This document shows positions 1-9,847 of a DNA stretch of 64,000 nt, in pieces. Every line of letters begins with the position of its first letter. Position 1 is the stretch's first letter. The position numbers were made by a program, and so were the translations under genes. This stretch comes from Chryseobacterium indologenes. GTDB taxonomy: Bacteria; Bacteroidota; Bacteroidia; Flavobacteriales; Weeksellaceae. The stretch covers positions 176,857-240,856 of the forward strand of contig NZ_LJOD01000006.1 of NCBI RefSeq assembly GCF_001295265.1. Direction: 5' to 3'. The notes below the pieces were generated by a model that had not been told where the DNA came from, searched no databases, and worked only from the letters and a program-made list of their open reading frames with translations.

Positions 1-1
1 C

Positions 2-256
2 CCGAAAGGATTCAATACCTATAAAAGTATTCTACGCTGCAAAGATGTTTATAAGAAAACGGATGTGATTATTGTATCGCAGGGCTTTCATAACCTGCGG
101 GCATTATTTTTTGCCAGGAATAATAATATGAACGCGCTGGGATTTGATGCGCAGGATGTGACAAAACCCGAAAGCTACTACAGAAACCAGTTCCGGGAGA
201 TTTTAGCCCGAGTGGTTGCTGTAGTATATTTTATATTGGGTATTTCTCCGGATTAG
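2..256 (+). CDS. SanA/YdcF-like envelope protein (DUF218), 3' part only
   Basis: This frame is open from base 2, so the gene is cut by the left edge and only the last 84 codons remain. The residues fit the C-terminal half of SanA/ElyC/YdcF (DUF218) proteins: NTYKSILRCKDVY, then IIVSQGFHNLRALFFAR, then NALGFDAQDV, and a final REILARV stretch. The family sits at the inner membrane and affects envelope barrier function and vancomycin sensitivity; its reaction is unknown. A GTG at 65 is in frame but internal to the conserved region, so it is not the start. The stop overlaps the end of the convergent tamL gene by four bases. Confidence 0.7.
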   Translation, partial: PKGFNTYKSILRCKDVYKKTDVIIVSQGFHNLRALFFARNNNMNALGFDAQDVTKPESYYRNQFREILARVVAVVYFILGISPD

Positions 257-2877
257 AAAGGATATCCGAATGCTATATTCAGGGTAGGTTTAAAAGGTTG
301 AAAATTCTTAAATCTCCATCGGTCTCCGTCCGGTTTATTCGGATCGTAGATCTTGTAAGCAAGGTCTAGCCTTAGGGTGATGTAAGCAATATTTAGTCTT
401 AAACCAATACCACTTCCAATTCCAACCTGTCCCAGGAACTTATTGAATTTGAATTCGTCTCCATAACCTCCGCTTCCATCAGGTTTTCTAAGACTCCATG
501 TGTTTCCTATATCCGTAAATAATGCCCCTTCATACATCTCATTAAAAGGAATCCTGTATTCTATGTTCGTAGTTAGTTTTACATTGTTCGTCATATAAGT
601 ACGTACTCTTTCATCAATCTGGGAATCTGATGGCCCCAGTCCCCCAAAAGCTACCCAGGCTCTGATGTCATTAGATCCACCGTTGAAATAAGACTTAATC
701 ACAGGCATATCCGTAGAATTTCCGTAAGGAATACCAACACCAATGAACTGTCTCAGCACTAAGGTCTGATTGCCATTAAACTTAAAATATTTTCGGGTAT
801 CGATATCAAATTTCACAAATTGGGCGTAAGGGAGCCCGAAAATTGTTCTCTGAGGGTTTGCTATAACACCTCCCGCATCTCTTTTTTGATTGAATATGCT
901 TAAAATATTACCCGCAAGTTCTACTTTACCGTTAAAATAGAAGGCATTCGGATAGTCTTTTTTACCAATCTCACTATAAACAAAATTATAGATCATAGAA
1001 GAGATAAGGATATCCTGAGTCTGTCTGTCTTTATTCACGAGTGACCCCATAAATGCCAACAGGAGATCCTGGCTCTTCTTATCCAGTGAACTTATGTAAG
1101 CATTGTCTTTAAGAATCATTTCCGAAATATCATCAATACTAAGCTGCCCTGAAAGATATCTGCTCTCAATATCCGTCATTCCGGAAATAGTAGACGTGTA
1201 ATCAAAATAATTTCTGAACATATCATCCTTGATCCTTTCGTCATTGGTGAAATAATCATAATAGGCGTCTTTATTTTTGGTAAGGCTGACCTGGGTGTTG
1301 AACAGGGTAAGCCTGTGTGAAACCTGATCATTGACGTTGGCCTGATAGTTAAGCCCTGTATTAAAGTTAACCCTTCCCAAACCGATATTATTTTGTACTG
1401 ATGCTCCCAATAGAATAGAGGAAGTAGGAGTGTATCTTTTAGGAAGAAGCTTGTAATAATCAAAAGGAAGCAGCAGCCTCGGGAAATTAAGGGAAGCCTG
1501 GGCAGAAATTTCATAAGCCAGTTCTCTTTTACTGATATCCTTGGTACTTCTTATGGATCCGAAAGCTCCGGAAAGGCTGGTAGAAAGGTTTTCCGCACCC
1601 CTGAAGACATTTCTTGTGGTAAGATCTACAGAAGGGGATATTCCAAGATTCAGAATCTGGGAATAATTAACGTCGGTTCCTACCTTCAGTTCATATTTCG
1701 GGAGAGGTTTTAAGATGTAAAGAACATCAATGATGCTGTCATTAGGTGCCATGCCTCCGCCTCTTCTCAGCGAGTCTCTTGCTTTTACAAGGCTGAAGTT
1801 ATTCATGGCAAGAAGGTTTCTCTTGGTAAGATCCAGTTTTTTCTGATCGTATACCTGCTTATTATCCACGATGATAGACCTCCAGAGCGATGATATTTTA
1901 TAATTATCGTTCACCTTATGGAATCTTATTCTCCTTAGGCTGTCTTTAACCGTATTTTTAGGGTAATCACCGGGTTCATCTATGATAGCTACATCAATAT
2001 TTCCGATGGTGGAAACCTTATAAGGACGGTCCGTTGAATCTCGGTGGATTTCAAGTATAAGCGGAACCTTTTTTTTGCTTTTTAAGGAATCTGCTACAAA
2101 GGATATTTCCTCATTTGAGCTGTTGAATCTATAATATCCGTTTTCTCGCATCAGATCAGTAATTCTGGCAGCTTCCTTTTCAAGGACGGTCTGATCCAGG
2201 ATCTGCCCGGATCTTATCAGACTTTTATCAAGTTTCTGCCAGTAAAGACCTTTAACGATAGGGTCTGTAATATTATAGTAGTAATCCTTAATATAAGTGG
2301 GCTCATTGTGTTTGATAAAATAATTAACCGCAGCCTTTTTTGAAGCAGAATCCAGCACATGTTTAAAGTTTACTTCTGCGTCCCAGAAACCTCTGTAAAC
2401 CATCCTTTTTTCAACAGATTCGGCACTCTTTTCACTTCTTGTCTGATCTAGGATAACTGGCGGGCTTCCCCAGTTGTGAAGGAGACGGTCAAGAAAGAGT
2501 GTTTTTCCTACACTGCTCTTCATATCATATTTAATGAATAGTGAGTCTCTCAGTTTTTGACTTCTCATTTCGCTGGGATAGGTCATGTATTCATTAAGCA
2601 GCGTATCATATTTAGGATTAGCCATATTATAGAATCCCAAGCTTAACGGCATGAACAGAAGCTGTTTTTTATTGGGCTTCTGCTGTACATAATCTTTCAG
2701 TTCCTCATCAAAAGGTTCTTTTTTATCTTCAAACTCAAAATTGTTCTTGGTAAGCAGATATTCACCATCCGGAACCTTTTTGGTGGTACTGCATGCATAA
2801 AGGAGACCAACAAATGTTGCAAATGAGATAATTTTATAATATTTTTGAGGAGAATTCTTATAATGCTTACAGCTCAT
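253..2877 (-). CDS. tamL: TamL, BamA/TamA-family outer-membrane lipoprotein
   Basis: This is an 874-residue Omp85-family protein. A lipoprotein signal ends in LLYAC, with the lipidated Cys at residue 29. POTRA-like repeats follow (about 100-430), then a beta-barrel surface-antigen domain ending in the aromatic GYPF. In Bacteroidota the lipidated TamA relative is called TamL; it is thought to work with TamB in outer-membrane assembly or lipid traffic. Only one Met precedes the signal peptide, so the start is well set. The start codon overlaps the divergent methyltransferase gene by 15 bases, so each promoter must lie in the other's coding sequence. BamA is the alternative, but the N-terminal lipobox favours TamL. 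Confidence 0.85.
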   Translation of the reverse strand: MSCKHYKNSPQKYYKIISFATFVGLLYACSTTKKVPDGEYLLTKNNFEFEDKKEPFDEELKDYVQQKPNKKQLLFMPLSLGFYNMANPKYDTLLNEYMTYPSEMRSQKLRDSLFIKYDMKSSVGKTLFLDRLLHNWGSPPVILDQTRSEKSAESVEKRMVYRGFWDAEVNFKHVLDSASKKAAVNYFIKHNEPTYIKDYYYNITDPIVKGLYWQKLDKSLIRSGQILDQTVLEKEAARITDLMRENGYYRFNSSNEEISFVADSLKSKKKVPLILEIHRDSTDRPYKVSTIGNIDVAIIDEPGDYPKNTVKDSLRRIRFHKVNDNYKISSLWRSIIVDNKQVYDQKKLDLTKRNLLAMNNFSLVKARDSLRRGGGMAPNDSIIDVLYILKPLPKYELKVGTDVNYSQILNLGISPSVDLTTRNVFRGAENLSTSLSGAFGSIRSTKDISKRELAYEISAQASLNFPRLLLPFDYYKLLPKRYTPTSSILLGASVQNNIGLGRVNFNTGLNYQANVNDQVSHRLTLFNTQVSLTKNKDAYYDYFTNDERIKDDMFRNYFDYTSTISGMTDIESRYLSGQLSIDDISEMILKDNAYISSLDKKSQDLLLAFMGSLVNKDRQTQDILISSMIYNFVYSEIGKKDYPNAFYFNGKVELAGNILSIFNQKRDAGGVIANPQRTIFGLPYAQFVKFDIDTRKYFKFNGNQTLVLRQFIGVGIPYGNSTDMPVIKSYFNGGSNDIRAWVAFGGLGPSDSQIDERVRTYMTNNVKLTTNIEYRIPFNEMYEGALFTDIGNTWSLRKPDGSGGYGDEFKFNKFLGQVGIGSGIGLRLNIAYITLRLDLAYKIYDPNKPDGDRWRFKNFQPFKPTLNIAFGYPF

Positions 2878-3588
2878 ACAATAAAAGTTTTACAGTCTTT
2901 AGATAAAAAGAAGTTCAGACAAAAATACAATTTGTTTTTGGTTGAAGGTAATAAAATCATTTGTGAACTTTTCAATTCAAATATTAAAATTAAGGAAATA
3001 TTCTCTACCGATCCGCAAAAATTGGGCCGTACGGAGGCTCCTGTTATTCAGATCACTGAAAATGAGCTGAAAAAAATCAGCTTTCTTAAAACTCCGAAAG
3101 ATTCCGTTGCGGTATGCTATCTGGGGGAAGAGGAGAAAATGGATGACAGGGAAGTACAGCTTGTTCTGGACGGGATTCAGGATCCCGGAAACCTTGGGAC
3201 CATTATCCGCCTGGCAGATTGGTTCGGAATTGAACAGATTATCTGCAGCGAAGATACGGTAGATGTCTATAATCCCAAAGTGATACAGGCCAGTATGGGA
3301 TCTTTCACACGTGTAAATGTTGTTTATACTGATCTTACAGAATATCTGTCCGGAACAAAAAGTGTTAATATCGGAACGGATATGGAAGGCGAGAATATCT
3401 ATACGTTTGAAAAGCCGGAGAAAATGAACCTTATTCTTGGAAATGAAGGAAACGGAATGCGCCCTGAAACAGAAAAGTTACTTCAGAAATGTGTAACAAT
3501 TCCCCGGTTTGGAAAATCCCAGTCTACAGAAAGCCTGAATGTTTCAATGGCAGCTGGAATTATTTTGGGACAGCTCTTCAGAGGATAA
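2863..3588 (+). CDS. TrmH-family (SpoU) RNA 2'-O-methyltransferase
   Basis: A 241-residue SPOUT methyltransferase that uses S-adenosylmethionine to methylate a ribose 2'-OH in tRNA or rRNA. The three family motifs are visible: DGIQDPGNLGTIIRLADWFG near residue 96, LILGNEGNGM near 190, and IPRFGKSQSTESLNVSMAAG near 212. The N-terminal third is the RNA substrate-binding domain. The start at 2863 (MLTAHTIKVLQSL) is preferred to an upstream ATG at 2845 because family members begin just before this helix. The target nucleotide cannot be read from the sequence. The gene is divergent from and overlaps the start of tamL. Confidence 0.85.
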   Translation: MLTAHTIKVLQSLDKKKFRQKYNLFLVEGNKIICELFNSNIKIKEIFSTDPQKLGRTEAPVIQITENELKKISFLKTPKDSVAVCYLGEEEKMDDREVQLVLDGIQDPGNLGTIIRLADWFGIEQIICSEDTVDVYNPKVIQASMGSFTRVNVVYTDLTEYLSGTKSVNIGTDMEGENIYTFEKPEKMNLILGNEGNGMRPETEKLLQKCVTIPRFGKSQSTESLNVSMAAGIILGQLFRG

Positions 3589-3599
3589 ATTAAATATTC

Positions 3600-3666
3600 A
3601 GACATCAGATTTCAGATATGTGATGAGTACTTTTGTCCTCAATAAACCCTCTGAAATCTGATGTCT
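3600..3666. repeat. 16-bp perfect inverted repeat between convergent genes
   Basis: AGACATCAGATTTCAG at 3600-3615 is exactly inverted at 3651-3666, around a 35-base loop. It lies between two convergent genes and could end transcription from either side, although neither arm is followed by a clean T run. It resembles the dispersed hairpin near 29689 in its GA/TC-rich wording. Confidence 0.6.
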
Positions 3667-3683
3667 TATATTCTTATGAGTTA

Positions 3684-4181
3684 TTATATCAGTTGTTCCA
3701 TACTTGAAACACTTTTGTTTTTCTGATATTCTTCAAGTTTTTTTCTGACATATTTCAAAGCAATAGGAGCAAGGTAAATCATAGCTGCACCCAGCAATTT
3801 CTTTTTCCAGTTAGGGCTTTTCATATTCTTTTTGGCGTAGTTGCCAACCAGTGCTGTTACTCCCAATTTAATAAGCCCGTCTGTAACATTTCCACCTAAT
3901 GCCGTACTGGCAATGCCTACCGCTGTATTTTTATTAATCAGCAGATCTTTTACTTCTGAGGTAAGCTGCTTGGCAATAACATCTTTGCGGAGAACCACTT
4001 TTTCATCACCGTCTTCATCTACTTTCTCCTGAAGATACTGATCACTCAGTCCGTTGGTAAAAGCACTTAAACTTTCTTTTGTATTTTTAAAGGTAAGAAG
4101 GTTTTCCAGATCGTTTATTTCGCCTTTAAGCAGTTTTTTCTTTCTTCTTAGCTCTTCGATGCTTTCATATTTTCTGCCCAT
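3684..4181 (-). CDS. Conserved hypothetical protein, third gene of small envelope cassette
   Basis: A 165-residue protein with no recognised catalytic motif. The first 50 residues are a charged helix (ESIEELRRKKKLLKGEI). The middle is small and apolar (about 90-120), and a weakly hydrophobic segment at 130-145 (LLGAAMIYLAPIALKYV) precedes a basic tail, which suggests membrane association. The start lies three bases after the stop of the holin-X-like gene, and a YtxH gene is upstream, so the three are probably one transcript. Such trios in Bacteroidota are often called stress proteins, but no function can be assigned from sequence. Confidence 0.7.
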   Translation of the reverse strand: MGRKYESIEELRRKKKLLKGEINDLENLLTFKNTKESLSAFTNGLSDQYLQEKVDEDGDEKVVLRKDVIAKQLTSEVKDLLINKNTAVGIASTALGGNVTDGLIKLGVTALVGNYAKKNMKSPNWKKKLLGAAMIYLAPIALKYVRKKLEEYQKNKSVSSMEQLI

Positions 4182-4184
4182 AGC

Positions 4185-4493
4185 TTAATGATTTAAAAAT
4201 TTAATAACCTGATCTGCAACCGTATTGACAATTCTATTCTTGAAGACGACTACCAGCGCCATGATAACAGCGTAAAATGCAGCAACAATCAGGAAACCGT
4301 AAGAAGTATTATCCAGTGCTTTACCGATAAGAAAGGCAATTCCAAAGTTGAAAAGGATAATAAAAAAAGCAAAAGCAACAAGCAGCACTACAAAGTAGGT
4401 AATGAGCCCAGCGGAAAGAGAAGATTTTTCAGTAGCTTCAATTTTCAGAAGATCTATTCTCTTCGAGGCATATTCTTTAATAGTCTCTATCAT
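4185..4493 (-). CDS. Phage-holin-X-like (DUF1469) small membrane protein
   Basis: A 102-residue protein with an N-terminal amphipathic helix (IKEYASKRIDLLKIEATEK) and two strong transmembrane helices at about 28-55 and 65-85, followed by a short basic tail. This is the layout of the holin-X/DUF1469 family. Despite that name, chromosomal copies are housekeeping membrane proteins and not lysis genes. It sits between a YtxH gene and a conserved hypothetical in one direction with tight spacing, which suggests an envelope-stress cassette. Confidence 0.75.
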   Translation of the reverse strand: MIETIKEYASKRIDLLKIEATEKSSLSAGLITYFVVLLVAFAFFIILFNFGIAFLIGKALDNTSYGFLIVAAFYAVIMALVVVFKNRIVNTVADQVIKFLNH

Positions 4494-4575
4494 TGTTTTT
4501 TTTTAAAGTTACAAAAAAAGGAACTTTCGCGCAAAAAGTTCCTTCCCATAATTTACTCAAAAAATAAATTACTTA

Positions 4576-4926
4576 TTATTTTTTAAGATCATTCAATTCA
4601 GCTTCTACATCTTTTACTACGTCTGCCGTTTTAGAAACGATCTGGTCTTTGTATTTATCATATCCGTCTTTTACCGTATGGGCTACATTATTAGCTGTTT
4701 CTTTGAAAGTAGAAGAAATATTGCTGTACTGGTCTTTTACTTTTTCAGAAACCTCGCCATATTTGTTTTTAGCCTGGTCTTTTAGGTCGTTTGCTTTATT
4801 TTTGATTTTCTTTCTTGTTTCTTTACCTTCTTCAGGGGCATAAAGCATTCCTAAGATTACACCTGCTGCAGCACCTGCAAGAAGTCCTGCCAATATACCT
4901 GCTGTATTTTTTCCTTTTCTAGACAT
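4576..4926 (-). CDS. YtxH-domain protein
   Basis: A 116-residue YtxH/gas-vesicle-like protein. A glycine/alanine-rich membrane segment (ILAGLLAGAAAGVILGMLYA, residues 10-29) is followed by the family signature PEEGKETRKKI and a long charged amphipathic coiled coil to the end. YtxH proteins are small membrane-tethered proteins, often induced by stress, with no known catalytic role. It is the first gene of a three-gene minus-strand group. Confidence 0.85.
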   Translation of the reverse strand: MSRKGKNTAGILAGLLAGAAAGVILGMLYAPEEGKETRKKIKNKANDLKDQAKNKYGEVSEKVKDQYSNISSTFKETANNVAHTVKDGYDKYKDQIVSKTADVVKDVEAELNDLKK

Positions 4927-5020
4927 TTTAAGTTTTTTAATAGTTAATAAATAGTAGTTTTTACTGTGTTAAAATGTACAATTTGCATACCAAAGGAGGT
5001 CAATAGCCTATTAAAAATTG

Positions 5021-5695
5021 TTAAATCTTATGGATGTGGGATAAAATCAGGTCTATTGTTTCATCTTTTGTCAGCGTTGTATTATCAATAACAATAGCAT
5101 CTTCAGCCTGTTTCAACGGTGCGATTTCCCTTTCACTGTCGATCTTGTCACGTTCAATAAGGTTCTGTTTTACCTGCTCTCTGTCTGCTTTGATTCCCAG
5201 GCCTTCCAATTCAAAATATCTTCTGTTGGTTCTTTCGTCAATGCTGGCAGTAAGGAAGAATTTATAGTCCGCATTTGGCAGAACAACTGTCCCTATGTCA
5301 CGTCCGTCCATAATAATGCCTCCTTTTTCTGCCAATGAGCGCTGTGACTGAAGAAGAAAATCTCTTACTTCTTTCTGTTTGGCAACAATGCTTACGTTAT
5401 CAGATACTTCATTGGTACGGATCTGCTTGGAAATATCAATATGATTAAGATAAAGAACCAGTTCTCCGGCATTATTTCTGAATTCCAGTTCAATTTCATT
5501 GAAAGAACTGAACAGTTTCTGAAGATCAACGGTGTTATCCTCGTTCATACAGTTCTGTAATGCAAACCAGGTTACCCCTCTGTAAAGTGCTCCGGTATCC
5601 AGATGAATAAGACCCAGTTTATCGGCAATGACTTTAGAGATTGAACTTTTTCCGGTAGACGAGTACCCATCGATAGCTATTACAGGTTTTTTCAT
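5021..5695 (-). CDS. cmk: Cytidylate kinase (CMP kinase)
   Basis: This 224-residue enzyme phosphorylates CMP and dCMP with ATP in pyrimidine nucleotide supply. The P-loop GYSSTGKSS is at residues 10-18 and the family motif MDGRDIGTVVLPNADYKF lies near 130-147, followed by an Arg-rich lid region (ERTNRRYFELEG). The start at 5695 (MKKPVIAIDG) is chosen over an ATG at 5758 because the extra 21 residues would precede the first beta strand of the kinase fold. It lies downstream of porQ on the same strand, a pairing seen in other Flavobacteriia. Confidence 0.93.
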   Translation of the reverse strand: MKKPVIAIDGYSSTGKSSISKVIADKLGLIHLDTGALYRGVTWFALQNCMNEDNTVDLQKLFSSFNEIELEFRNNAGELVLYLNHIDISKQIRTNEVSDNVSIVAKQKEVRDFLLQSQRSLAEKGGIIMDGRDIGTVVLPNADYKFFLTASIDERTNRRYFELEGLGIKADREQVKQNLIERDKIDSEREIAPLKQAEDAIVIDNTTLTKDETIDLILSHIHKI

Positions 5696-5778
5696 ACCGC
5701 AAATTTCAAGATTTTTTTTAAAAAACCAAGGCTGTAAAGAAAAAAATCTACATAACAATGTAGATTTATAGTGTAGAA

Positions 5779-6771
5779 TTATTCTCCTGCATGGCTGCTA
5801 AGGTCTATGGAAACACCAATTTGGTTTACATTGGAAGAGTTATGATAACGGATGTGAGCATAATCGATGCGGAATTTTCTTAGCTTAATTCCGAAGCCTC
5901 CGGAAAGTCCCGAAAAGTTTCTCTGATCTGCCACGGCAAGTTCATTACCTCTTTTTACATTATATCCCAGCCTTATATTAAACCCTTTTTCCGGGAAAAG
6001 CTCAGCTCCCACAGAAAAGTGGTCTGCAAGCTTTCTTCCGAAGCCTACTTCCTGCCCGTTTACATTATACTGATCTGAAATATCAAACTGCTGAAGATCG
6101 TGTGCAGTAATGGTAATGGCAAGCGGAATCATTTTCAGAATCCTGGTATAGCCCAGATCCACTCTGAACGGAAGGTTTTCTCTTGTTCCGTTGAATGATT
6201 TCAGCTGAAATCCGAAGTTTCTTAGTACTAAGGAAAGGGTTTCTTTGTTTTTCTTATTATAGTAAGTAACTCCTGCTGTTCCTGAGATGGCAGAAGACGT
6301 ATAGTTGTCAATTTTTGAAGTGATGAAATTAATCCCTCCGCCAATGGTCCAGTCTTCTTCAAACTGGTAGGCATATCCTGCACCAATGGCTACATCTGAA
6401 GCTTTGAAATCTCCGTTTTGATAACCGCTTTCATCAGTTCTCGGAATACTTCCGTAGCTCATATACCTTGCATTAATGGTGGCCATATGTCCGTTATCGA
6501 AATCTCTGGCATAGGCAACGGTTCCGTATTTGGAGTCGGCAAGATAGGCTGCAGCGTTTACAGAGAGCTGTTTATCTGAATCTTTATTAAGAAGGGACGG
6601 GTTTGCAATAGCAAAGGAAACATCATGATCTCTTATGGAAATTGCATCACCGCCTAAGGCAGCCTGTCTGGCAGATACAGGGATGTTTAAGAAAGGGTAA
6701 ACATTTGTTCCTGTTTGCGCATAAGAAACAATTCCTGATAGAAATAATGAAAAAATGATAATTTTCTTCAA
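5779..6771 (-). CDS. porQ: Type IX secretion system protein PorQ
   Basis: A 330-residue outer-membrane beta-barrel of the PorV/PorQ type. A signal peptide ends at about residue 18 (SGIVSYAQ), followed by the conserved PFLNIPVSARQAALGG block and alternating strands to the C-terminus. PorQ belongs to the attachment complex of the type IX secretion system, with PorU, PorV and PorZ, which anchors secreted cargo at the cell surface. cmk follows 83 bases downstream. The N-terminal wording and length of about 330 residues favour PorQ over PorV. Confidence 0.88.
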   Translation of the reverse strand: MKKIIIFSLFLSGIVSYAQTGTNVYPFLNIPVSARQAALGGDAISIRDHDVSFAIANPSLLNKDSDKQLSVNAAAYLADSKYGTVAYARDFDNGHMATINARYMSYGSIPRTDESGYQNGDFKASDVAIGAGYAYQFEEDWTIGGGINFITSKIDNYTSSAISGTAGVTYYNKKNKETLSLVLRNFGFQLKSFNGTRENLPFRVDLGYTRILKMIPLAITITAHDLQQFDISDQYNVNGQEVGFGRKLADHFSVGAELFPEKGFNIRLGYNVKRGNELAVADQRNFSGLSGGFGIKLRKFRIDYAHIRYHNSSNVNQIGVSIDLSSHAGE

Positions 6772-6876
6772 TTCAATTTATAATTAATGCAAAAATAATC
6801 CTTTTTCGTACTTATCAAAATATTTCTAACATTATTTGTGTGTAAATATTTTTCTTTTACCAATATTTTTAATGAT

Positions 6877-6884
6877 TATATTTG
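6877..6884 (+). promoter_or_regulatory. -7 box of putative pyrH promoter
   Basis: TATATTTG matches the Bacteroidetes -7 consensus TAnnTTTG and lies 52 bases before the pyrH start. Twenty bases upstream there is only a T-rich block, not a clear TTG, so the -33 element is weak. Confidence 0.45.
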
Positions 6885-6918
6885 CAAAATCAAATTTCGG
6901 GGAAATCACCTCCAATAA

Positions 6919-7644
<726 letters not shown>

Positions 7645-7746
7645 ACGGTATTAAGCGAAGTAAAGGCTTTTAATAGTATTCGTTGCTGATTACTTATCTC
7701 TTATCATTCATAAATAATGTGTAATTTATCAAACTATAATATAATA

Positions 7747-8301
7747 ATGGAAGAATTAGATCTTATATTAGACTCTGTAAAGCAGGACATGGATGCAGCT
7801 GTAAAGCACCTGGATCACGCATTTCAAAGAATTAGGGCAGGACGTGCTTCTACGGCAATGGTTCAGGATGTGATGGTGGAATATTACGGAGCAATGACTC
7901 CTATCAATCAGGTTGCCAACGTGTCTGTTCCGGATGCAATGACAATTTCTATTCAACCTTGGGACAGAACGGCTATCAATGCCATTGAGAAAGCGATCAT
8001 CAATTCCAACTTAGGCTTTGCTCCTTCTAATAACGGAGAAAACATTATCCTTAACGTTCCGCCTTTAACTGAAGAAAGAAGAAAGGAACTGGCAAAACAG
8101 GCCAAAGCAGAAGCAGAGCAGACTAAAGTAACGGTAAGAAATGCAAGACAGGATGGTTTGAAAGAACTTAAAAAACTGGAAGGGGTTTCTGAAGATGTAG
8201 TAAAAGGAGTGGAAGAAGAAATTCAGGCTTACACCGATAAATACGTAAAGCTTTGCGATGAGCATCTTAAAACAAAAGAAGCTGAAATTATGAAAGTATA
8301 A
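7747..8301 (+). CDS. frr: Ribosome recycling factor
   Basis: A 184-residue tRNA-mimicking factor that, with EF-G, splits post-termination ribosomes. The first helix (LDLILDSVKQDMDAAVKHL), the RAGRAS motif (residues 32-37) and a long C-terminal three-helix bundle with RRKELAKQAKAEAE are present. The start at 7747 (MEELDL) is preferred to an ATG at 7717 because RRF proteins begin a few residues before the first helix. It ends shortly before an intrinsic terminator. Confidence 0.95.
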   Translation: MEELDLILDSVKQDMDAAVKHLDHAFQRIRAGRASTAMVQDVMVEYYGAMTPINQVANVSVPDAMTISIQPWDRTAINAIEKAIINSNLGFAPSNNGENIILNVPPLTEERRKELAKQAKAEAEQTKVTVRNARQDGLKELKKLEGVSEDVVKGVEEEIQAYTDKYVKLCDEHLKTKEAEIMKV

Positions 8302-8321
8302 TTTTCAGTTTTTGATAATAC

Positions 8322-8352
8322 AAAAGAGGTTTCCACGGAAGCCTCTTTTTGT
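8322..8352 (+). terminator. Intrinsic terminator after pyrH-frr
   Basis: AAAAGAGG and TTCC pair with GGAA and CCTCTTTT around a short loop, followed by a T-rich tract on the plus strand. It lies 20 bases after the frr stop and also separates frr from the convergent gene. Confidence 0.8.
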
Positions 8353-8355
8353 TTT

Positions 8356-8997
8356 TTAAAGACATTGCTTTTTTTCTTTCTGATCTTTGTTTTTTATGAG
8401 CAGTTCATAGGTTTTCATAAGGCCTTCAATTGTACACGGAATTTCTTTTCCGGGGATTTTAGCAGGATCCGGTTTTTCCGAACCATCTGATCGTATGCTG
8501 TATGTCTTTTCAAGGCACCTGATAGGTTTTCCGTTTTGGATATAAATTCTGGTTTCTGTAATGTCATCTTTAGTAATAGGCTTTTCCGAAGTTCCGCCAT
8601 CGAAACTCCATACGGCTTCTTCTCTGAATATAAAGAATGGCTTTCCGTTTTTAATAAAATACTGTTCAACAGCTGAAAAATGGCTGTGTTCAGCATAAGA
8701 ATGCCGGATTACCTTAATTTCGCCCTTATCCGAATAGAAAGTTACCTCTCCCGAAGGCTCCTCATTGCAGTTGTAAGTGAAGCCTTTGGTAGTGAGTTTT
8801 TTAGCTTCCAGAAGAGCATGAAGCCTGTTATACTCTTTTCTGATGCTGTCAGCCGGATCAGATGAATCTGCTGGTGCAGAAACAGTTTGGGCAGCAGAGC
8901 GATCTGGATTGGCAGATGGCTGAAAGATTTCCTTACTGTTCTCTTTTCTGCATGAAACAAGGAGTGTCAGGAATGCTGTAATAAATATTGTTTTCAT
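8356..8997 (-). CDS. Putative lipoprotein of unknown function
   Basis: A 213-residue protein with a short signal peptide and lipobox LLVSC (Cys at residue 16), so it should be anchored in the envelope. A Ser/Ala/Pro/Asp-rich linker covers about 25-50. The rest looks like beta strands (GEVTFYSDKGEIKVIRHSY, AVWSFDGG) with a short Lys-rich tail. I recognise no family. The next gene upstream, also exported and unknown, points the same way but is 55 bases away. Confidence 0.7.
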   Translation of the reverse strand: MKTIFITAFLTLLVSCRKENSKEIFQPSANPDRSAAQTVSAPADSSDPADSIRKEYNRLHALLEAKKLTTKGFTYNCNEEPSGEVTFYSDKGEIKVIRHSYAEHSHFSAVEQYFIKNGKPFFIFREEAVWSFDGGTSEKPITKDDITETRIYIQNGKPIRCLEKTYSIRSDGSEKPDPAKIPGKEIPCTIEGLMKTYELLIKNKDQKEKKQCL

Positions 8998-9052
8998 ATT
9001 TTGTAAGAGGGTATTAAAAACGGAGGCCTCCTTGGGAAATCTCCGTATCTGT

Positions 9053-9847
9053 TTATTTACAGTTTTCGTTATAATCTGTTATAACTTCTTCCACAATCTG
9101 CGGAATGTTTGACATAACGTCATCAATCTGGCTTTTGATCAGTTTTCCAAGTCCGGATCTTTTCTTTTCATCATTTTTAAGAGAAGTATAAGAGCCGGCG
9201 GTTAATTTTCCTTTGGCATAGCTGCAGTCTGTAATAATTGTTTTGGCTTTGGCAAAAGTAAGCTCTTCCGGTTTGCTCCCTTTTTTGGTATAAATATAAG
9301 AAGGGAAATTTCTCATTCTTTCATTTTCCTTGTCGGCAGCAGCGATTTGTCCGCCGGCGGAGAATGTGGTAGGGTAGCCGTAAAGTTTATATACTTTGAT
9401 TTTTCCGTCTGTTACCACTTCTGCAAACTGTGTATTTTTGGTAAGGTTATTAAAGGCTTTAAGATTACCGCTAAGTCCACCGGTTGCTGTATTAAAGCCT
9501 TCTTTTGTATTGGTGTACTTTATGGTTTCAAAATGTCTTTCATTGTTGTTTTCATCAATAGCGGTGTATCCTTTGATGTCATCTGCATCAAAACCTTTGA
9601 ACTTCTGTTTCTTTTTAGATTTGTCAATATCAGCAGCTGCAATGAATTTCACTTTTTTCTGATTATCCCAAGGATTTCTTTCATCTCCGTTCAGCCGTAC
9701 GATTCCTTCAATTTTTTTGCCGTTCTTATCAATGATATACCCTAATTTTTCATCATTTTTCAGATCATAATCATTAGAGGTGTCTTCCTGCGCATACCCA
9801 TGTATTGACGTCATTGCGAATAAGCTCAACAGTAGTAATTTTTTCAT
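9053..9847 (-). CDS. Exported protein of unknown function
   Basis: A 264-residue protein with a signal peptide (MKKLLLLSLFAMTSIHGYAQ) that should be cleaved after about residue 20. The start at 9847 is used because an upstream ATG at 9871 adds eight residues before the basic n-region. The mature part is Lys/Asp-rich and contains a repeated strand pattern (GYIIDKNGKKIEGIVRLNG, KVKFIAAADIDKSKKKQKF) seen in uncharacterised Bacteroidota exported proteins. No catalytic motif is visible. It ends with several Cys/Asn residues (DYNENCK). Confidence 0.7.
   Translation of the reverse strand: MKKLLLLSLFAMTSIHGYAQEDTSNDYDLKNDEKLGYIIDKNGKKIEGIVRLNGDERNPWDNQKKVKFIAAADIDKSKKKQKFKGFDADDIKGYTAIDENNNERHFETIKYTNTKEGFNTATGGLSGNLKAFNNLTKNTQFAEVVTDGKIKVYKLYGYPTTFSAGGQIAAADKENERMRNFPSYIYTKKGSKPEELTFAKAKTIITDCSYAKGKLTAGSYTSLKNDEKKRSGLGKLIKSQIDDVMSNIPQIVEEVITDYNENCK

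Noticed and set aside
1176..1514. 112-codon minus-strand frame inside tamL
   Set aside because: Same strand but a different frame within a strong gene; no motif.
4185..4493. Phage lysis holin
   Set aside because: The holin-X-like gene is in a chromosomal stress cassette far from the prophage; the name reflects family naming only.
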